Assembly (NCBI GenBank): GCA_013396655.1
Contig: WBMV01000006.1
Span: 17,793 to 81,792, forward strand
Source: Campylorhamphus procurvoides
Lineage: Eukaryota > Chordata > Aves > Passeriformes > Dendrocolaptidae
DNA length: 64,000 nt
Reading direction: 5' to 3'
Under the pieces are notes generated by a model that saw only the letters and a list, made by a program, of their open reading frames with translations, was not told the DNA's origin and did not search any database. The position numbers and the translations under genes are program-made. Position 1 is the first letter of the stretch. Every line of letters starts with the position of its first letter. Of this stretch, positions 32,403-43,584 are shown one piece after another.

Positions 32403-32694
32403 ATATCCAAGCAGAGATCCTGCCAGTGATGGGAAAAGGCACCCAACAACACAGAAATTCATGTTTGAGCTCAGAAATTGTGAGCACAAATTTGCAAAGG
32501 ACACAACACAACACACCAAGCAAATTTGGGAACCGGTAGGAAAGGGGGGAAGGAGGGAAAGGCACAAATCCCCTCACAGAAGAAGAAACAACAGAAGCAA
32601 TAATTTGCTCTGCTCCCCATTTGGGAGGGGAGAGAGGCCTGTGTGGGATTGTCCTCTCCCTGTGTCCCTCCTCTCCCTGCCTCCCTCTCCCACA
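32403..32694. other. unassigned sequence, no gene seen
   Basis: Purine-rich unique-looking sequence with frames that run into neighbouring regions. Confidence 0.5.
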
Positions 32695-32905
32695 ATGAAG
32701 GGAATTAAGTTTGCAGAGTTCGGTAGGAGGCATCGGGCGTCAGCTACAATTACTCACCCGCTGCATCATAATTACTGCAAATGGGCCATTAAAGGAAAAT
32801 TATCATCAATATGATATTATCAGACAGCGGGTAAATGAATAAAGGAAAGTGCTTATTCTTCCATTGTCCTGTTAATAGAGACGTCTTTGAAATTGATAAT
32901 GGGAA
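32695..32905. promoter_or_regulatory. candidate conserved non-coding element (strong composition signal)
   Basis: Repeat-free: GGAATTAAGTTTGC, GCTACAATTACTCACCC, TGCATCATAATTACTGC, AAATTATCATCAATATGATATTATCAGACAGC (broken by 32,820) and CCTGTTAATAGAG, plus CpGs in TTCGGTAGG and ATCGGGCGTC. It contains nearby ATCATCAATATGATAT dyads. The composition is like deeply conserved enhancers of developmental genes, but that is inference. Confidence 0.45.
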
Positions 32906-33182
32906 GGATTCCACCTCAGCCAGGGACTGGGGGATGAGGAGGGGGATCACAGGAGCAGGAACAGGACCCTTCTTCTGGGATGGAGGTGGAAATTCGGATG
33001 TTTGCCTCCATCTGATTAACCAAGCAGGGGATGAGGAGCTGGGACTCTTGGCCAAGGTGTCACCTCTGCTCAGGACACCCTCATGCCACCCTCCCTTCAG
33101 CCTGAGGGATCCAGGGTCACCTTCTGCAGGCTGAGCTTTAAACTCAGCATCAACTGAATTTCAAGGGACCTGAAATTTAGTT
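32906..33182. other. unassigned sequence, no gene seen
   Basis: Short unique-looking interval. Confidence 0.5.
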
Positions 33183-33264
33183 GGCATGGTGGTGGTCAAC
33201 CAAAGGTTGGACTTGATGATCTTGGAGAGCTTTTCCAGGCCGAATGATTTGATGATTCTATGAA
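33183..33264 (+). mobile_element. CR1 LINE 3' tail (lineage B)
   Basis: 'ggtggtcaaccaaaggttgg' and 'acttgatgatcttggagagc' lead to 'ttttccaggccgaatgattt' and 'gatgattctatgaa'. Only about 80 bp of 3' end. Confidence 0.88.
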
Positions 33265-33494
33265 TCCAACCCAAAACACAAACCCAGGTCAGGCTCATCC
33301 TGGTGTCAGGAGGTTTTTCAATGGCTGCACCTGGAGAAGGTGGAATCAGAGCTGCTTCTCATGCAAACATTTGGGTGCTCTTCCTCCTGAAATTAGGCCA
33401 CAACTGCAGAAAAACAGCAAATAATGCCAGCTCTGGACCAGAAAAGGTGATGGATTTGTGCACTGTTGGGCTGTGAGTGTTGAGTTCCTCCAAG
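33265..33494. other. unassigned sequence, no gene seen
   Basis: Unique-looking spacer with no recognisable feature. Confidence 0.5.
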
Positions 33495-33590
33495 AAGCTC
33501 AACCTTCACCTTCATGGGTGGGAATGGCTGTTTTGTAAATTGGGAAGCTCCACCTCCATCTTCACAGGTGGAAATTGCTGTTTTGGAGGC
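33495..33590. repeat. 50-bp direct duplication
   Basis: Two copies of a unit starting 'aagctc' (33495 and 33545) and containing 'tcacctt/atcttcatgggtgg' and 'gctgttttg', diverged by several substitutions. An old tandem duplication. Confidence 0.75.
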
Positions 33591-34411
33591 TGAAGGTTGG
33601 GGGCAATTCTGCTGGAGCAACGAATGACCAGGATGACACAAAGTGTCCCACAGAATGAGGAAAATGAGACAATTAGATGAGGTTTGGAAGAAGAGATTGC
33701 AGCAGAGAGATAAACCAAGAAAGGGGAAATCTCTTATTTGGGGGGAGCAAGGATGGAGATCCATGAGATCAATTACACCTTCTCAGCTCCCTGTGGGGCC
33801 TCCTGAACCTTCCTCTGGAAAATCAATTTCCAGCTGAACTGTTTCTGAACCTGAATATAAAGATTTTTGGGGAAAAGACACCGAACCTTTCCCAGCTTCC
33901 AAACCCTTGTGCAATCAATGGATCCAATCCTACAGCAGGTGTGTTTTCATCCTCATGTCATGGAGATCTGGCTAAAAGGTGTTTTGATGGGATCCATCTG
34001 GCTAATCCAGTGGAGACACCTCCATCTCAGCACCCCTTTCCCACTGATGGGGAACAAACTGATAAAATTAGCGGAGCTGAGGGAATTTTCCCACTCTTCC
34101 CAAAGCAGAAACCTACATCTGAGTGGACAATTTGCCCTCTCAGGTTTGTGGGTGGTAGAGATCTGAACTTCAGGATGTCACAGGTGTCCGATCGAGACAC
34201 CCATGGGACGGCTCCCAAAAGAGAAGGGATGAATCCCAGCCTTTAAGTGCCTGGGAAAAGGACACTTCTGAGCTCTCCAGCTCCAGTGGAGTGACATCCA
34301 GCTGTTGTGACTCCTGGGCTGTGACAACAAGGTGGTAATTAATAATAACACATTGCAGTGCCAGGAACAGGTCAAAAGACCCCAAAGATCCAACACCCTC
34401 TTCCCAGCGCT
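33591..34411. other. unassigned sequence, no gene seen
   Basis: Unique-looking sequence with frames up to 101 codons and no recognised domain. Confidence 0.45.
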
Positions 34412-34470
34412 GTCACGGAATCGTTAAAGTTGGAAAAGATATCTGAGATCAGTTTCAAAGACCTCTAAGA
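34412..34470 (-). mobile_element. short CR1 LINE 3' end (lineage B, degraded)
   Basis: 'tcacggaatcgttaaagttg' then 'gaaaagatatctgagatcag' matches the first 50 bp of the antisense lineage B terminus, after which similarity is lost. Confidence 0.6.
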
Positions 34471-35118
34471 TCTTTGCCTGGTTATTTTCAGCCTCCTTCT
34501 CTCATCTTCCTCCAGAAACCTTTCTTTGCACAAGCAGAGATGGGGCTTGTAGTCCTAAGTTTTCCCAAGTCCTAAGTTACCCCAAGGTCTGCGCTGCAAC
34601 CTCACATCCTTGTGGGAAAGAGGGGTCGGAAGGACACTCAGACACACCTGAAAGAGGTGGAATTCCACTGGGACACTCCTTGAGGATGAGTGTATCCCAT
34701 GATCTGGTCACTGGTGAGCTGGTGGGATCATCTCCAGCACCAGGAGACATCATCCACGTCCCTAGAGCCGCCACCAGTCCCATGGGATGTCCAGGAACGA
34801 GCAAGAGATGCCACCACAAGGCAAAGTGGGAACGGAGGTGCAGTGGGAGCAAAGCCAACCAGAGGCAGCCCCAGCTGCAGGAACCAAGGAGCATCCTCAG
34901 CTTAGTCACCTGACACATTCCCAGTGGGAAAGAGCAGGAAAAGCCACCCTTTACCAGCCTCTGAGGTGACCTCTTAGAACAGGGCTGTGTTTTCCTTCCT
35001 CTGGCACATCAGTGGCCGGACACTGCGGTGACAAGGAATCTTCTAAGGTCACCCTGAGGTGGACAAGCTCTTCCCAGGACAACCAGCCGCACTCTCTGGT
35101 TCCTCATGCTCTCCCAAG
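34471..35118. other. unassigned sequence, no gene seen
   Basis: Unique-looking sequence. A 113-codon minus frame (34577-34918) has no recognised motif. Confidence 0.45.
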
Positions 35119-35244
35119 AGTCCCCTATCGCCGAGAAATCCCGGGATAGGGCCCTTCCCAGAGGAGCGAGCATCTGGCCGGAGCAGGGACGCGCCTGCGG
35201 GGCCAGGTCTGGCAAAGGCGCGTGGAGCTGCCTCGGTCTCAAGG
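35119..35244 (+). other. CpG-retaining block with exon-like boundaries
   Basis: A pyrimidine tract 'ttcctcatgctctcccaag' precedes, and 'AAGG/GTAGGA' follows, a 126-bp stretch open in one plus frame, with about ten CpGs (ATCGCCGAG, CCGGAGC, GACGCGCC). The predicted peptide is Gly/Arg/Trp-rich and unlike a known domain. It may instead be a G/C-rich regulatory block. Confidence 0.25.
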
Positions 35245-35299
35245 GTAGGAAAATAGTCAGCGAAGGGAGTAAAGAGGATCTGCTGCTATTCATTTCACA

Positions 35300-35470
35300 G
35301 CTGTAGTGGGATTAGTGGAACGAGGGCGATGGGGTAAGCTGCCCCTTTTATCTCATTCAAACATGTTGCTAATTCAGCAGAGCACCGCAGCCAGGAGCAG
35401 CTCCCGGCCTAATCCACTGTATCATTCTCACCCAGCGTGAAGAAACGAGAATTTTAATCCGCTCCCCACC
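35300..35470. promoter_or_regulatory. candidate conserved non-coding element
   Basis: Repeat-free words TTATCTCATTC, ACATGTTGCTAATTCAGC, CTAATCCACTGTATC (a CTAATCC bicoid/OTX-like site) and GAGAATTTTAATCCG occur between G/C-rich flanks. Inferred from composition. Confidence 0.33.
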
Positions 35471-37693
35471 CCCTCCCCGCCCCATCGGCTGCTCCAGCGG
35501 GCTCTGCCCCGTCTAACCGGGCTTGGGGACCCGCTGAGCACCTGGCATCGCTTATCCTGCCTCGCTGGGGACATGGCAGGGGTGGCTCCTCAGCTGCAGG
35601 TGCCACTCGTTGCTCCGTGGGATGCTGGTGGTCCTGCAGTGGAGCAAAACACCAAAAGCATCAAAGGGTAAAGGCATCTCGAGGAGTTTCCACCAAGTGC
35701 TTTTGGGTTGGGCTGAGGATCTTCTCCCAGGCTGAGGAAACAGCAGTGGAGAGGTGATTTTGGTGGAAAGGTGCCACAGGGACACTCACTGGACCAGACA
35801 GGCCTCCAAACCTGGGAATTGAGAAGGAGGACAAGCCAGAAGTGACAGGAGATGCTCTGCCCTGGTCTCATCACCCTGTGGTTCTCTGAAGAACAGGTGC
35901 AGGGGGGTCACAGCTCCCCTTCCAGGTGACACCTGCTCCTCAGAGCACGGGCAACAAACTGAGAGGTGTTTCCCTAAACCAGTTTCCACCTCAAAGAATG
36001 CTGCTTGAGATGCCTCCTTCCTGAAAGCCAGGCCTTCTGCACTCCCAAACCTTTCCCCCATGCCTTTTTTCCCCAAGGAAATCCTCACCCACAGCCCCAT
36101 CCCATGTTTTCACCTGGGACTCTCAAAGCGCTGTAAGAGCAGCGCGGTCTGAGGTGGCAAAATGAGATGACAAAAATGAGGTGGAAGAGGAGGATCTGAC
36201 CCACCACAGGTCACACCGCTGGCAGACTCTGAGACTCGAGCAGAATTGCTGAGTCTGAGCCCAAAGAGGAACTCAGATGTTCATGTTCTGCACCTTCAAG
36301 GTCCAAATTTTAACTAACTGGTGGCATTTCCAAAGCTTGCAGAGCTTAAGCAAGTATTTGCCTGTACAACCAGTGCCTTGTCCTCTCCACACACATCCAG
36401 ACAGGCCTGAGAACACCACTGGGGACCAACAGGACATTCCTCAGGTCTCACTGGATCCAGTCTTAAGCAGAGCTTAGTAAAACTCAGCCAGGCTTGCGTA
36501 AAACCAGTTATAGACAGGAGGTCCCCACCCCACCACTGGATCCTTCTTTGCAACAAACAGCACCTGCAAACAAAGCAGGGACTGCAAAGGCTCCAAGATT
36601 TATGAACCTCGAAGTTGCCTTCAACCTACTCAAGCCCTGTTGGGTATCACTGAAGCCTAAATTGTGCAGAGGGTTTGGATGTAGCCCCAGGTTCCCTTGG
36701 ATTCCACCAGGTGAACCCCCTGAGAGGCCTTTCCTTGCATGGGAGGAGTTTCCCAGAGCTTCCCTGGATCGAGCCATTCACGGAGCTGTTATTCCTGCAT
36801 TTGAAGCCCAACACAATGTTAAAACAACGTAGAAGCTGTGCAGGTCACCCCAAAAACCTCATGAGCACAACAAACCCCGATGGCTCAGGGAGAAATCACG
36901 ACACTGATTGAGAGGGGGGGAAAAAGAGAAGAAACAAAGAAATGAGCACCACAAAGCGAAAACTTTCCCCAAATTTCTACAACCAGTAGCACTGTGGAGA
37001 GGATCACAACTTCAGCTTGGAGGCTTTATCTGAGAGGGTTTAGGTGGGAAGAATCCCTCTACAAAACTCATGCAGGGACCTCTCTCCCTGAGGGACATAT
37101 TTTGCCCAAATATAGAGGAAACAGCAGAAATGACTTCTGGTGGAATTAAAAAAGAAATGGATAAAATAGGGAGGGAAAGAAAATCAGCATCAGCTGAAAG
37201 CATCAGTTCCAGAAGTATCATGCAATTTCCCCAGAGGACCTAAAGCAGAGTGATGGAAGGCAGTGAGGAGGCACAAGAAGCTGCTGTGGAAGAAACAACA
37301 AGTCCTTGTCCTAAGTTTGGCCATTCCTGACTGTGCAAGGTGAATTCCCTCCTTTCTCGGAGGGAATGCTGTGGCTGAAACAACAAATCCAGCTACTGGG
37401 GCTTGGCTTTCTGCTTGTCCCTCTTCCCCATGGTGCCTGAACACCCTTTGAATGTGATGGGAGATGTTTATGAACCCACATTGGTGGCTCCTGTTCCCCA
37501 CGAGGGCTCAGCCTGTCCTCCTCTCCTCAGAGAGGAGATGCAAAGCCCATGGGAGAGCAAAGCCAGGGTGGGAAATGTCCTTGTCCCAGATCAGACGTGG
37601 TGCATTTCAGCTCCAAATGGTCCTGGAGCACCTAGAAAATATCCAGGGACAGGCAGATGGGATACAGGGAAAGACTGGGCTGGATGTTCCTCA
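35471..37693. other. unassigned sequence, no gene seen
   Basis: A 2.2-kb unique-looking stretch without recognised repeats. A C-rich start (35,460-35,500) precedes frames of up to 112 codons on the plus strand and 104 on the minus strand, none with a recognised domain. Confidence 0.45.
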
Positions 37694-37985
37694 AATCACA
37701 GAATTTTGGTTGGAAAAGACCTCCAAGATCATCGAGTCCAGTCTATGACCCATCCCCACCTTGTCCCTCAGGCCAGAGCACTCAGTGCCACATCCAGTCA
37801 TTCCTTGGACACCTCTAGGGGTGGGGACTCCACCACCTCCCTGGGCAGCCCTTTCCAAAGCCTGACCACCCTTTCCATGAAGAAATTCTTCCTGATGTCC
37901 AACCTGAACCTCCCTTGGCACAGCCTGAGGTTGTGCCTTCTCCTCCTGCCACTTGTTGCCTGGGAGAACCTTTGCATCCCTTGGG
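37694..37985 (-). mobile_element. CR1 LINE 3' fragment (lineage B)
   Basis: 'atcacagaattttggttgga' then 'aagacctccaagatcatcga', 'actcagtgccacatccagtc', 'tggacacctctaggggtggg', 'tccctgggcagccctttcc' and 'gaagaaattcttcctgatgt'. It ends near 'ttgttgcctggga'. About 290 bp; it overlaps a 283-codon plus frame (37403-38254) that is not a gene. Confidence 0.93.
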
Positions 37986-38169
37986 GGCTGAGCCAAAGAC
38001 AGAGCGGGATAAAGCCATGGGACAGCGCCACAGGGACACCCCCCACCCCTCCAGGACATTTGGGATTGAAGCCAAAAACCTCAGACTCATCGCCCCCCCT
38101 TCATCCGAACCCCCCTGCCTGGTCCAAGACTGCTCCCCAAACACCTCCCTCCCCCCAAATCCCCCGAAC

Positions 38170-38345
38170 CTCTTCCCACTGCAGGGCAATAAAAAGAGCG
38201 TTATTAACACCCCTCCGCCTCCCTCCCTCCCTTCAGCTCTCCGACGGGCAATGAAAGCTCCCTGAATTATGCTGCTCATCGTGCTGACGATTTAATTACA
38301 TTTAAAGTCAATCAAGAGCTTCTGGAGCTGAGTGGCTGTTAAAGG
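38170..38345. promoter_or_regulatory. candidate conserved non-coding element
   Basis: Repeat-free sequence AGGGCAATAAAAAGAGCG, CTCCGACGGGCAATGAAAGC, GAATTATGCTGCTCATCG, TGACGATTTAATTACATTTA and AGTCAATCAAGAGC (PBX/HOX-like TGATTGA on the minus strand). CpGs are retained despite the A/T content. Function is inferred. Confidence 0.4.
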
Positions 38346-38624
38346 ATTGGAGGGGAGGGGAGGGAGAAGAGGCTCGGACAAAGATTCCCCCCCTCCTTCC
38401 CCAAGCTGATGTGCACAACACGCACCCAAAATCCTGAGCATCCGCACCTTTTCTGGCCCTCTCCCCACTCCCCCCTCCCTCGTGCCCACCTTCCTGAGCT
38501 GACCGGGGAGCGGCCCCACAGCGAAATCCCACAGGGAACTGGGAGGGGGTGAGGTGGAGGAGGGCTGGAAAGAGCCTTTCCCTTCTCCCCTCCACCTCCA
38601 CCCCCCGCCCCAGCCCGTGTCATT
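38346..38624. other. G/C-rich unassigned sequence
   Basis: G- and C-rich tracts with frames open on several strands because of base composition. No gene is recognised. Confidence 0.45.
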
Positions 38625-38710
38625 GAGGGATGGCACGCGCCGCGGTTTTAATTAGATGGAGTTAATTGCCTCGGTGCAGAATAACATTGTTGCTGCTGGC
38701 GAGAAGTGAG
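38625..38710. promoter_or_regulatory. candidate conserved non-coding element, short
   Basis: GGCACGCGCCGCGG is followed immediately by TTTTAATTAGATGGAGTTAATTGCC (broken by position 38,665), then AACATTGTTGCTGCTGGCG. A CpG-rich word fused to paired TAAT sites is unusual in this window. Function is inferred. Confidence 0.38.
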
Positions 38711-39313
38711 AGGGGCTTCAGGCTTGGCTGCCCCCGGGAACTGCGGGAAGGAGGGAGGGAGGGAAGGGAGGGTTTTCTTGGATGCTGCTCGGGGGGCGGA
38801 GGAGCCGGACCGAGTGATGGGACCAATTCACCGCTCCAAGAGGACACGGGCTTAACCCTCGCACCCCCCACACCTCAAACGAGCCTGTTTGTGTCCAAAA
38901 ACAGGAGGGGAAAGGGTCCAGATTTGAGACAAGGCCAAGTTTTGACATCTGCCCGGAGTCCGCTTGGGCTCTGCTGTGTGTCCCTTGAGGGGGGGCTCAG
39001 AGCACTCCAGAGAGGAAAAAGTGGGGAGGAGAGTCTGTCCACCAGCAGGAATCAAAGCGATATTCCCACAGAGTGCCGGCAGAGGGGAGTGGCAGGGCTA
39101 TCGCATGTCCCTCAGCCTGTGGGAACACGCAGCGGGGTCCCCTGGGACAGCACAGAGCATTCCAGCGTCCCCACACCCTGCCAAAAGAACCCCTAACGCA
39201 GGAAAAAACGGGGTCTTTGGAGCCCCAACCTTGCCCCTGCTCCCTGGCCTCCCAGTCCTGGTGGTCAGTCCCTTCCTGATCCCTGGAGACCCACAGGTCG
39301 AGCGCTGGAGGGT
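38711..39313. other. G/C-rich unassigned sequence
   Basis: A 332-codon plus frame (38964-39962) starts here, but it is crossed by minus frames of 119 and 142 codons, contains the triplicated 19-mer and part of a candidate non-coding element, and matches no domain I know. I do not call it a gene. Confidence 0.4.
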
Positions 39314-39376
39314 GACATTTGTCCCGCATGGTGGCATTTGTCCCGCATGGTGGCATTTGTCCCGCATGGTGGCATC
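39314..39376. repeat. 19-bp tandem triplication
   Basis: Three near-perfect copies of 'gcatttgtcccgcatggtg', the first starting 'gacattt'. Near-identity indicates recent expansion. In minus-strand translation it gives a repeated CGTNATM-type peptide, with no sign of function. Confidence 0.9.
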
Positions 39377-39739
39377 ATCCCCAGCTCCTGCAAGGAGAGA
39401 CCACCCCGACCTCTGTGAGCCCCCCAGCTGTGTCCTCAAGCCACGGGGGTCCCGAGCGTGGGTGGGAACGATGTCAAACGCTGTGGGGACAACTGGGGAC
39501 AGCGACACCGAGATCCTGCTTAGCATTCAAATCCACCGCACCCCCGACGCGTTCCCCGGGTGCGATTCCACCCCGGGAGACTTTTCCTGGCAGCGGATCG
39601 GAGCTGAGTCAGGAGCTGCTCTTTGCCCTGAGCACACCGAGGGCCACGGGGGTTTCTCTGAAAACAAATGCTTGGAAAACTCCCCCCTCCCAAACAAAAA
39701 GGGCTGGGGGGAGTCAAACATCTCCTGCGCGGCTCCAGC
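39377..39739. other. CpG-containing unassigned sequence
   Basis: Moderately CpG-rich (CCCCGACGCGTTCCCCGGG around 39,542-39,560) unique sequence. No gene is recognised. Confidence 0.4.
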
Positions 39740-40035
39740 AGCCGGGATAAATATTGATGAGGGCTGTCGGTGTTGTGTTTCAGGACGCACGCCAAGCACT
39801 AACCACTTGAGGTTAAGCAAGAAACTGCCCCCATTGGCGTATTATTGGATAAGTGTCCATTCCAGGGGGCTGACTCCTTCCTCCGAGGCAGCTGGGAGGG
39901 AGGGGATGCTCTCAGAGACAGGATATTGGAGCGCGGAGTGGCATCCCCGCGTTCCTGGCTGATTGCTCATAAAATTAGTCAGCCCTTCAAAAACAGTCCT
40001 CCCTTGTCAATATTTAACTGCGGGCTCCGAGGGAG
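39740..40035. promoter_or_regulatory. candidate conserved non-coding element with NKX- and FOX-like sites
   Basis: GGGATAAATATTGATGAGG (39,744 on) and its near inverse GTCAATATTTAAC (40,007 on) flank the block. Between them are AACCACTTGAGGTTAAG (NKX2-like CACTTGA), CATTGGCGTATTATTGG and CTCATAAAATTAGTCAG. CpGs are retained. The paired, oppositely oriented AATATT sites are notable. Enhancer function is inferred. Confidence 0.42.
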
Positions 40036-40392
40036 GAGGGAGAGGCCGTGCTCAGCTTCGTGCTGCTGCCAGGTTGTCTGGGGGTTTGGATACTCCTGGC
40101 GCAGCCTGGGCAGGATCTTCACCACAAGCCCCAGAGCCACCCGTGGTTGTGGCTGTGGTCGCTGTTGGTTCGTGCCAACCCTTGGGCGTCCTCCCCCTCT
40201 GATGTTTTGGGTCCTCTGAGCCTGGTGGGTGCCACACACATCACACGGGCCACTGCACTGGCAATTTGAAGATGTTTTGGGAATGTGTTCTGTGCAGTTG
40301 TGTCGCTCCGAGGGTTCCTGGCGTGGCTTGTAGAGGGTACAAAGGTGTTAAAGGGTGTGTAGCCAGGGGTGTATCCATGGGGAGTGAGGATG
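40036..40392. other. unassigned sequence, no gene seen
   Basis: Unique-looking sequence with a 124-codon plus frame (39845-40219) that spans the preceding element and is not recognised. Confidence 0.45.
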
Positions 40393-40860
40393 GGATCACA
40401 GAACTACGGAATCAAGGAGTGGGGCAGGCTGGAAGGGCCCATGGTGGGGTCATTTGGTCCCACCTCGCTGCTCCAGCAGGGTCATCCCACAGCACGTGGC
40501 ACAGGATTGTGTCCAGATGGTTCTGGAATGTCCCCAGTGAGGGAGATTCCACACTGTCTCCGGGCAACCTGTTCCAGCGTGTGGTCAACCTCACAATAAA
40601 GAAGTTCTTCTTTCTGTCCAGGTGGAACTTCTGGGCATCAGTTCCTGCCCGTTCCTCTCGTCCCATTGCTGGGCACCCCCTACCAGAGCCTGGTCCTTGC
40701 TCTGCCCCCTCCCTGCAGGCACTGATGGACATGGGGAGGTCCCCTCTCAGTGTCTCCTCTGGAGGCTGAACAGCCCCAGATCCCTCAGCCTTTCCTGCTC
40801 ACAGAGATACTCCAGGACCTTTGGCATCTCCACAGCCTTCATTTGTCCCATTCCAGGAGT
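40393..40860 (-). mobile_element. CR1 LINE 3' fragment (lineage D)
   Basis: A fourth lineage: 'gatcacagaactacggaatc', 'gtcatttggtcccacctcgc', 'tgctccagcagggtcatccc', 'cgggcaacctgttccagcgt', 'caataaagaagttcttcttt', 'ctgcccgttcctctcgtccc' and 'tggaggctgaacagccccag'. About 470 bp. The more diverged look suggests an older insertion than the lineage A copies. Confidence 0.92.
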
Positions 40861-42194
40861 CTCTTTTGTCCTCACCAGGGCCTTGTGGATGCTCCAGCTG
40901 GAGACGCTGAGGGAGCACAGCTGGACAGAGGGAGCTATTCGATGCCACCCTGGCTCAGGGCCATCAAAGAACACCAGGTCCCCCAGGTGAGGGGACAGCT
41001 GTGGGGACAGGATGCCTTGGGACAACATCTCCCACTCCAGAGCCTGTTTGGTACCTTGTAGTGTGGACACAGGCTGGGTCTCCTCAGGACAATCAGAATC
41101 CATCAGGTTTGGGGCCAGGACGTGGATGTCCAACAGCTGAGCACCAGCAAGCAGGAGGGAGAGGGAAGGTATCGAAGTTTGATCAGTCTTGTTTGGTCAG
41201 GAAGGACCAAATTCTCAGAAGCAACCAAGACCATGACCCAGCACCCAGAGCAGGGAAACTGAGGCATGACAAAGTAATTTAGGTAAAGGAAGGAAGAGCA
41301 GCCCCCCCTGCAAGGCTGAACTGGCTCTCTGTGCATAGAGGGAAGGATGGGGGAGTGAGGACTAAACGAGGAATGGGGAGGAGAAACACCTGCTGTGCTT
41401 AGGAGAAGGATTCAGACTCAGAAAGAGACCATCCGAGATGGGAAGGGGTCTCAGGGGGGAGGAACAGACACAGCCCCACCTGTCCAATCCCAGCAGAAGG
41501 AGAGGGAGAATTCCCTTGGAGAAATATCCCATGAAATTGAATGCAGAGCTGACACCAGAGCACCACAACTCTCTCAGAGCAGCTTCTGCAGCAGCCTGGG
41601 AGGGGTAAAACTGATGCCCTTATTCAAAACAGGTACATGGTTCAGGTGTCCTACCAGGGTCTCGTGGGGGCAAAGAGGGCAAGGAGCCACATTCCTGGTT
41701 TTGGGCCATGAATGCCAATGAATTTTAGCCTCTGCCATGAGGAATCTGCATGGAAATACCTCCAAAATCACTGCACGGTGGCATTGGAGGGAGACAGAGC
41801 AAGTGGGACCCTGGGCTTGAATATCTGCTCAGTTCCTTGTTCCTTTATCTGTTTGATAAGATCGTGGCGATATTTCCTATGGCTTTAAATGGCTCTGTGT
41901 AGTAAAAAGCACTGTGGGTCAGATCTTCGTAGCTAAATATACATCCATAAAATTCATTTGAAACAATAACAGAAGTGATGACCTGGCACTTTCCCCGCCT
42001 GTCAAACCTTCCTGTGCGGCGCTGGGAGGATGGATTCGAAATGGTTTGATGTATGGATGGGGGAATATGGATAAATTAACCAGAAAGGGATGGAGGCGAG
42101 ATCGATGGGCTCCCCACACACCCCGACTGCTGTCAGGGGGTTGCAGTTTTCAGTCAGACACACCAAAACGTTCAAGCTGCCCAAAGCTTTGAGA
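40861..42194. other. unassigned sequence, no gene seen
   Basis: Unique-looking sequence, possibly containing a little more eroded CR1 near its start. Frames up to 128 codons (minus) overlap the element; none is recognised. Confidence 0.4.
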
Positions 42195-42373
42195 CGGTGA
42201 TGAGACACTGGCACAGATTTCTGAGAGCGGTGGTGGATGCCCCATGGCTGGAAACATCCAGGTCTGGTTGGATGGGGCTCTGAGCAGCCTGATCTGCTAG
42301 AAGATCTCATTGCTCATTGCAGGGGGTCTTTAAAGGTCCCTTCCAGCCCCCACTATTCTGTGATTCCAGGATT
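42195..42373 (+). mobile_element. CR1 LINE 3' fragment (diverged)
   Basis: 'gatgagacactggcacagat' then 'gagcggtggtggatgcccca', 'tggttggatggggctctgag', 'gggggtctttaaaggtccct', 'tccagcccccactattctgt' and 'gattcc'. About 180 bp with a recognisable terminal octamer. Confidence 0.88.
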
Positions 42374-43357
42374 CTCTCCCCATCCTGATGCTGATTTGAT
42401 GTCATGGAGCGACTGGGTTGGTGCAGACAAAGCTGAGGAACTGCCCTCTCCTGCAGAGAAGGGCAATTTCTCCTTCCAAAGGATGATGCTAGAAAATACC
42501 TCTCGTGCAGAACCCTAATTCTGACCTCCAGTGTCCCACCCACAGAGGCTAAAAGTCCATGGAGACGATCTCAGCTTCTCCCACTGCAGCGACACAAAGC
42601 CACCCCCATGGAAAACCAGGGAGAGATGAGTATTGGACAGAGGAAGATACCCAGGGATGGGTGACAGTCTGGACATTGCTTGCCCATTCCTTGACTGCTG
42701 CCCTAAAATGCTGCATCTTACCAGGCCAAGCATCAGTTTTCATTTCCTGAGTTAAGCTGGACCAAGCTTTGCATGGCTAAGGCTGAGCTCTTCCTCACTA
42801 TGGTCTGGAAGCACATCCAGGAATGTGGTGGGGAAGGTGACATGAGCTCTTGCTCTCCGTGCAGAGCAGAGTCCTCTGAGCACTCAGAAATCCCCCTCAG
42901 CGAGCACAGCTCCAGCCCAGCACCTACACAGGGGACAGGGGCAAGGGTGGGAAAGGGACAGGGAGGCAGAAGACGCAGATAACAAGGCTCAGGGAAATGT
43001 CACACATCTCTAAAAACCCACAGACCAGCCACTGAAAGCATCACGTGAGAATAAAAACCCTCCATCACATCCCCCCTTCAGAGCATCAGTTGCCCAAATT
43101 AAGTTTGGGTCCATCCCAGGAGGATTATTAGCCAGCTCAGAGTATTCCCAGAGTTTTTCTGCTGGCACTTATCCACCCCCTTGTCCCAAAGTGCTTTGCA
43201 GGGGTCGGACTGAGGCGTCTGTGCATGGGAATTTAAGCTGAGGGGGGACTGCATTGCCAAAACAGGCAATAAGGGATATATCCCATAAAAAAAAACCTGC
43301 CACAGAGATGTTTTGGAGCAGAATGGTGTTAAATCTATATGATTTTTCCCGAGTTAC
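42374..43357. other. unassigned sequence, no gene seen
   Basis: Unique-looking interval. On the minus strand, an acceptor-like tract at about 43,572-43,590 and a G/GTAACT donor at 43,357 enclose 214 bp open in one frame, but codon use is unbiased. Confidence 0.4.
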
Positions 43358-43584
43358 CCATCAGCTCAGGATGAAGCCACTGATCCCCTGCAGCTGCTGC
43401 CTGTGCTGTGCAAAACAGGGATGCACCTTCATCCAGGGAAAGTTGGGAAGAAGGAAGGGTTAGGTCGGGCAGGGATGCTCTTCCTACTCCCAGACAGGCC
43501 TTGCATGAATCCTGCACCGCTCCCAAAGCTCTGCCAAGCTCCTGGCATGGAGTTCCAGCCCCTCCATCCTCCTGCAGCAGTAAT

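Noticed and set aside
38964..39962. 332-codon plus frame in G/C-rich DNA
   Set aside because: Crossed by long minus frames, contains a 19-bp triplication and part of a candidate non-coding element, and shows no domain. G/C-rich sequence lowers stop frequency.
43358..43571. 214-bp open stretch between splice-like sites, minus strand
   Set aside because: Third-position composition is unbiased and the peptide has no recognisable feature. One such stretch is expected by chance in 64 kb.
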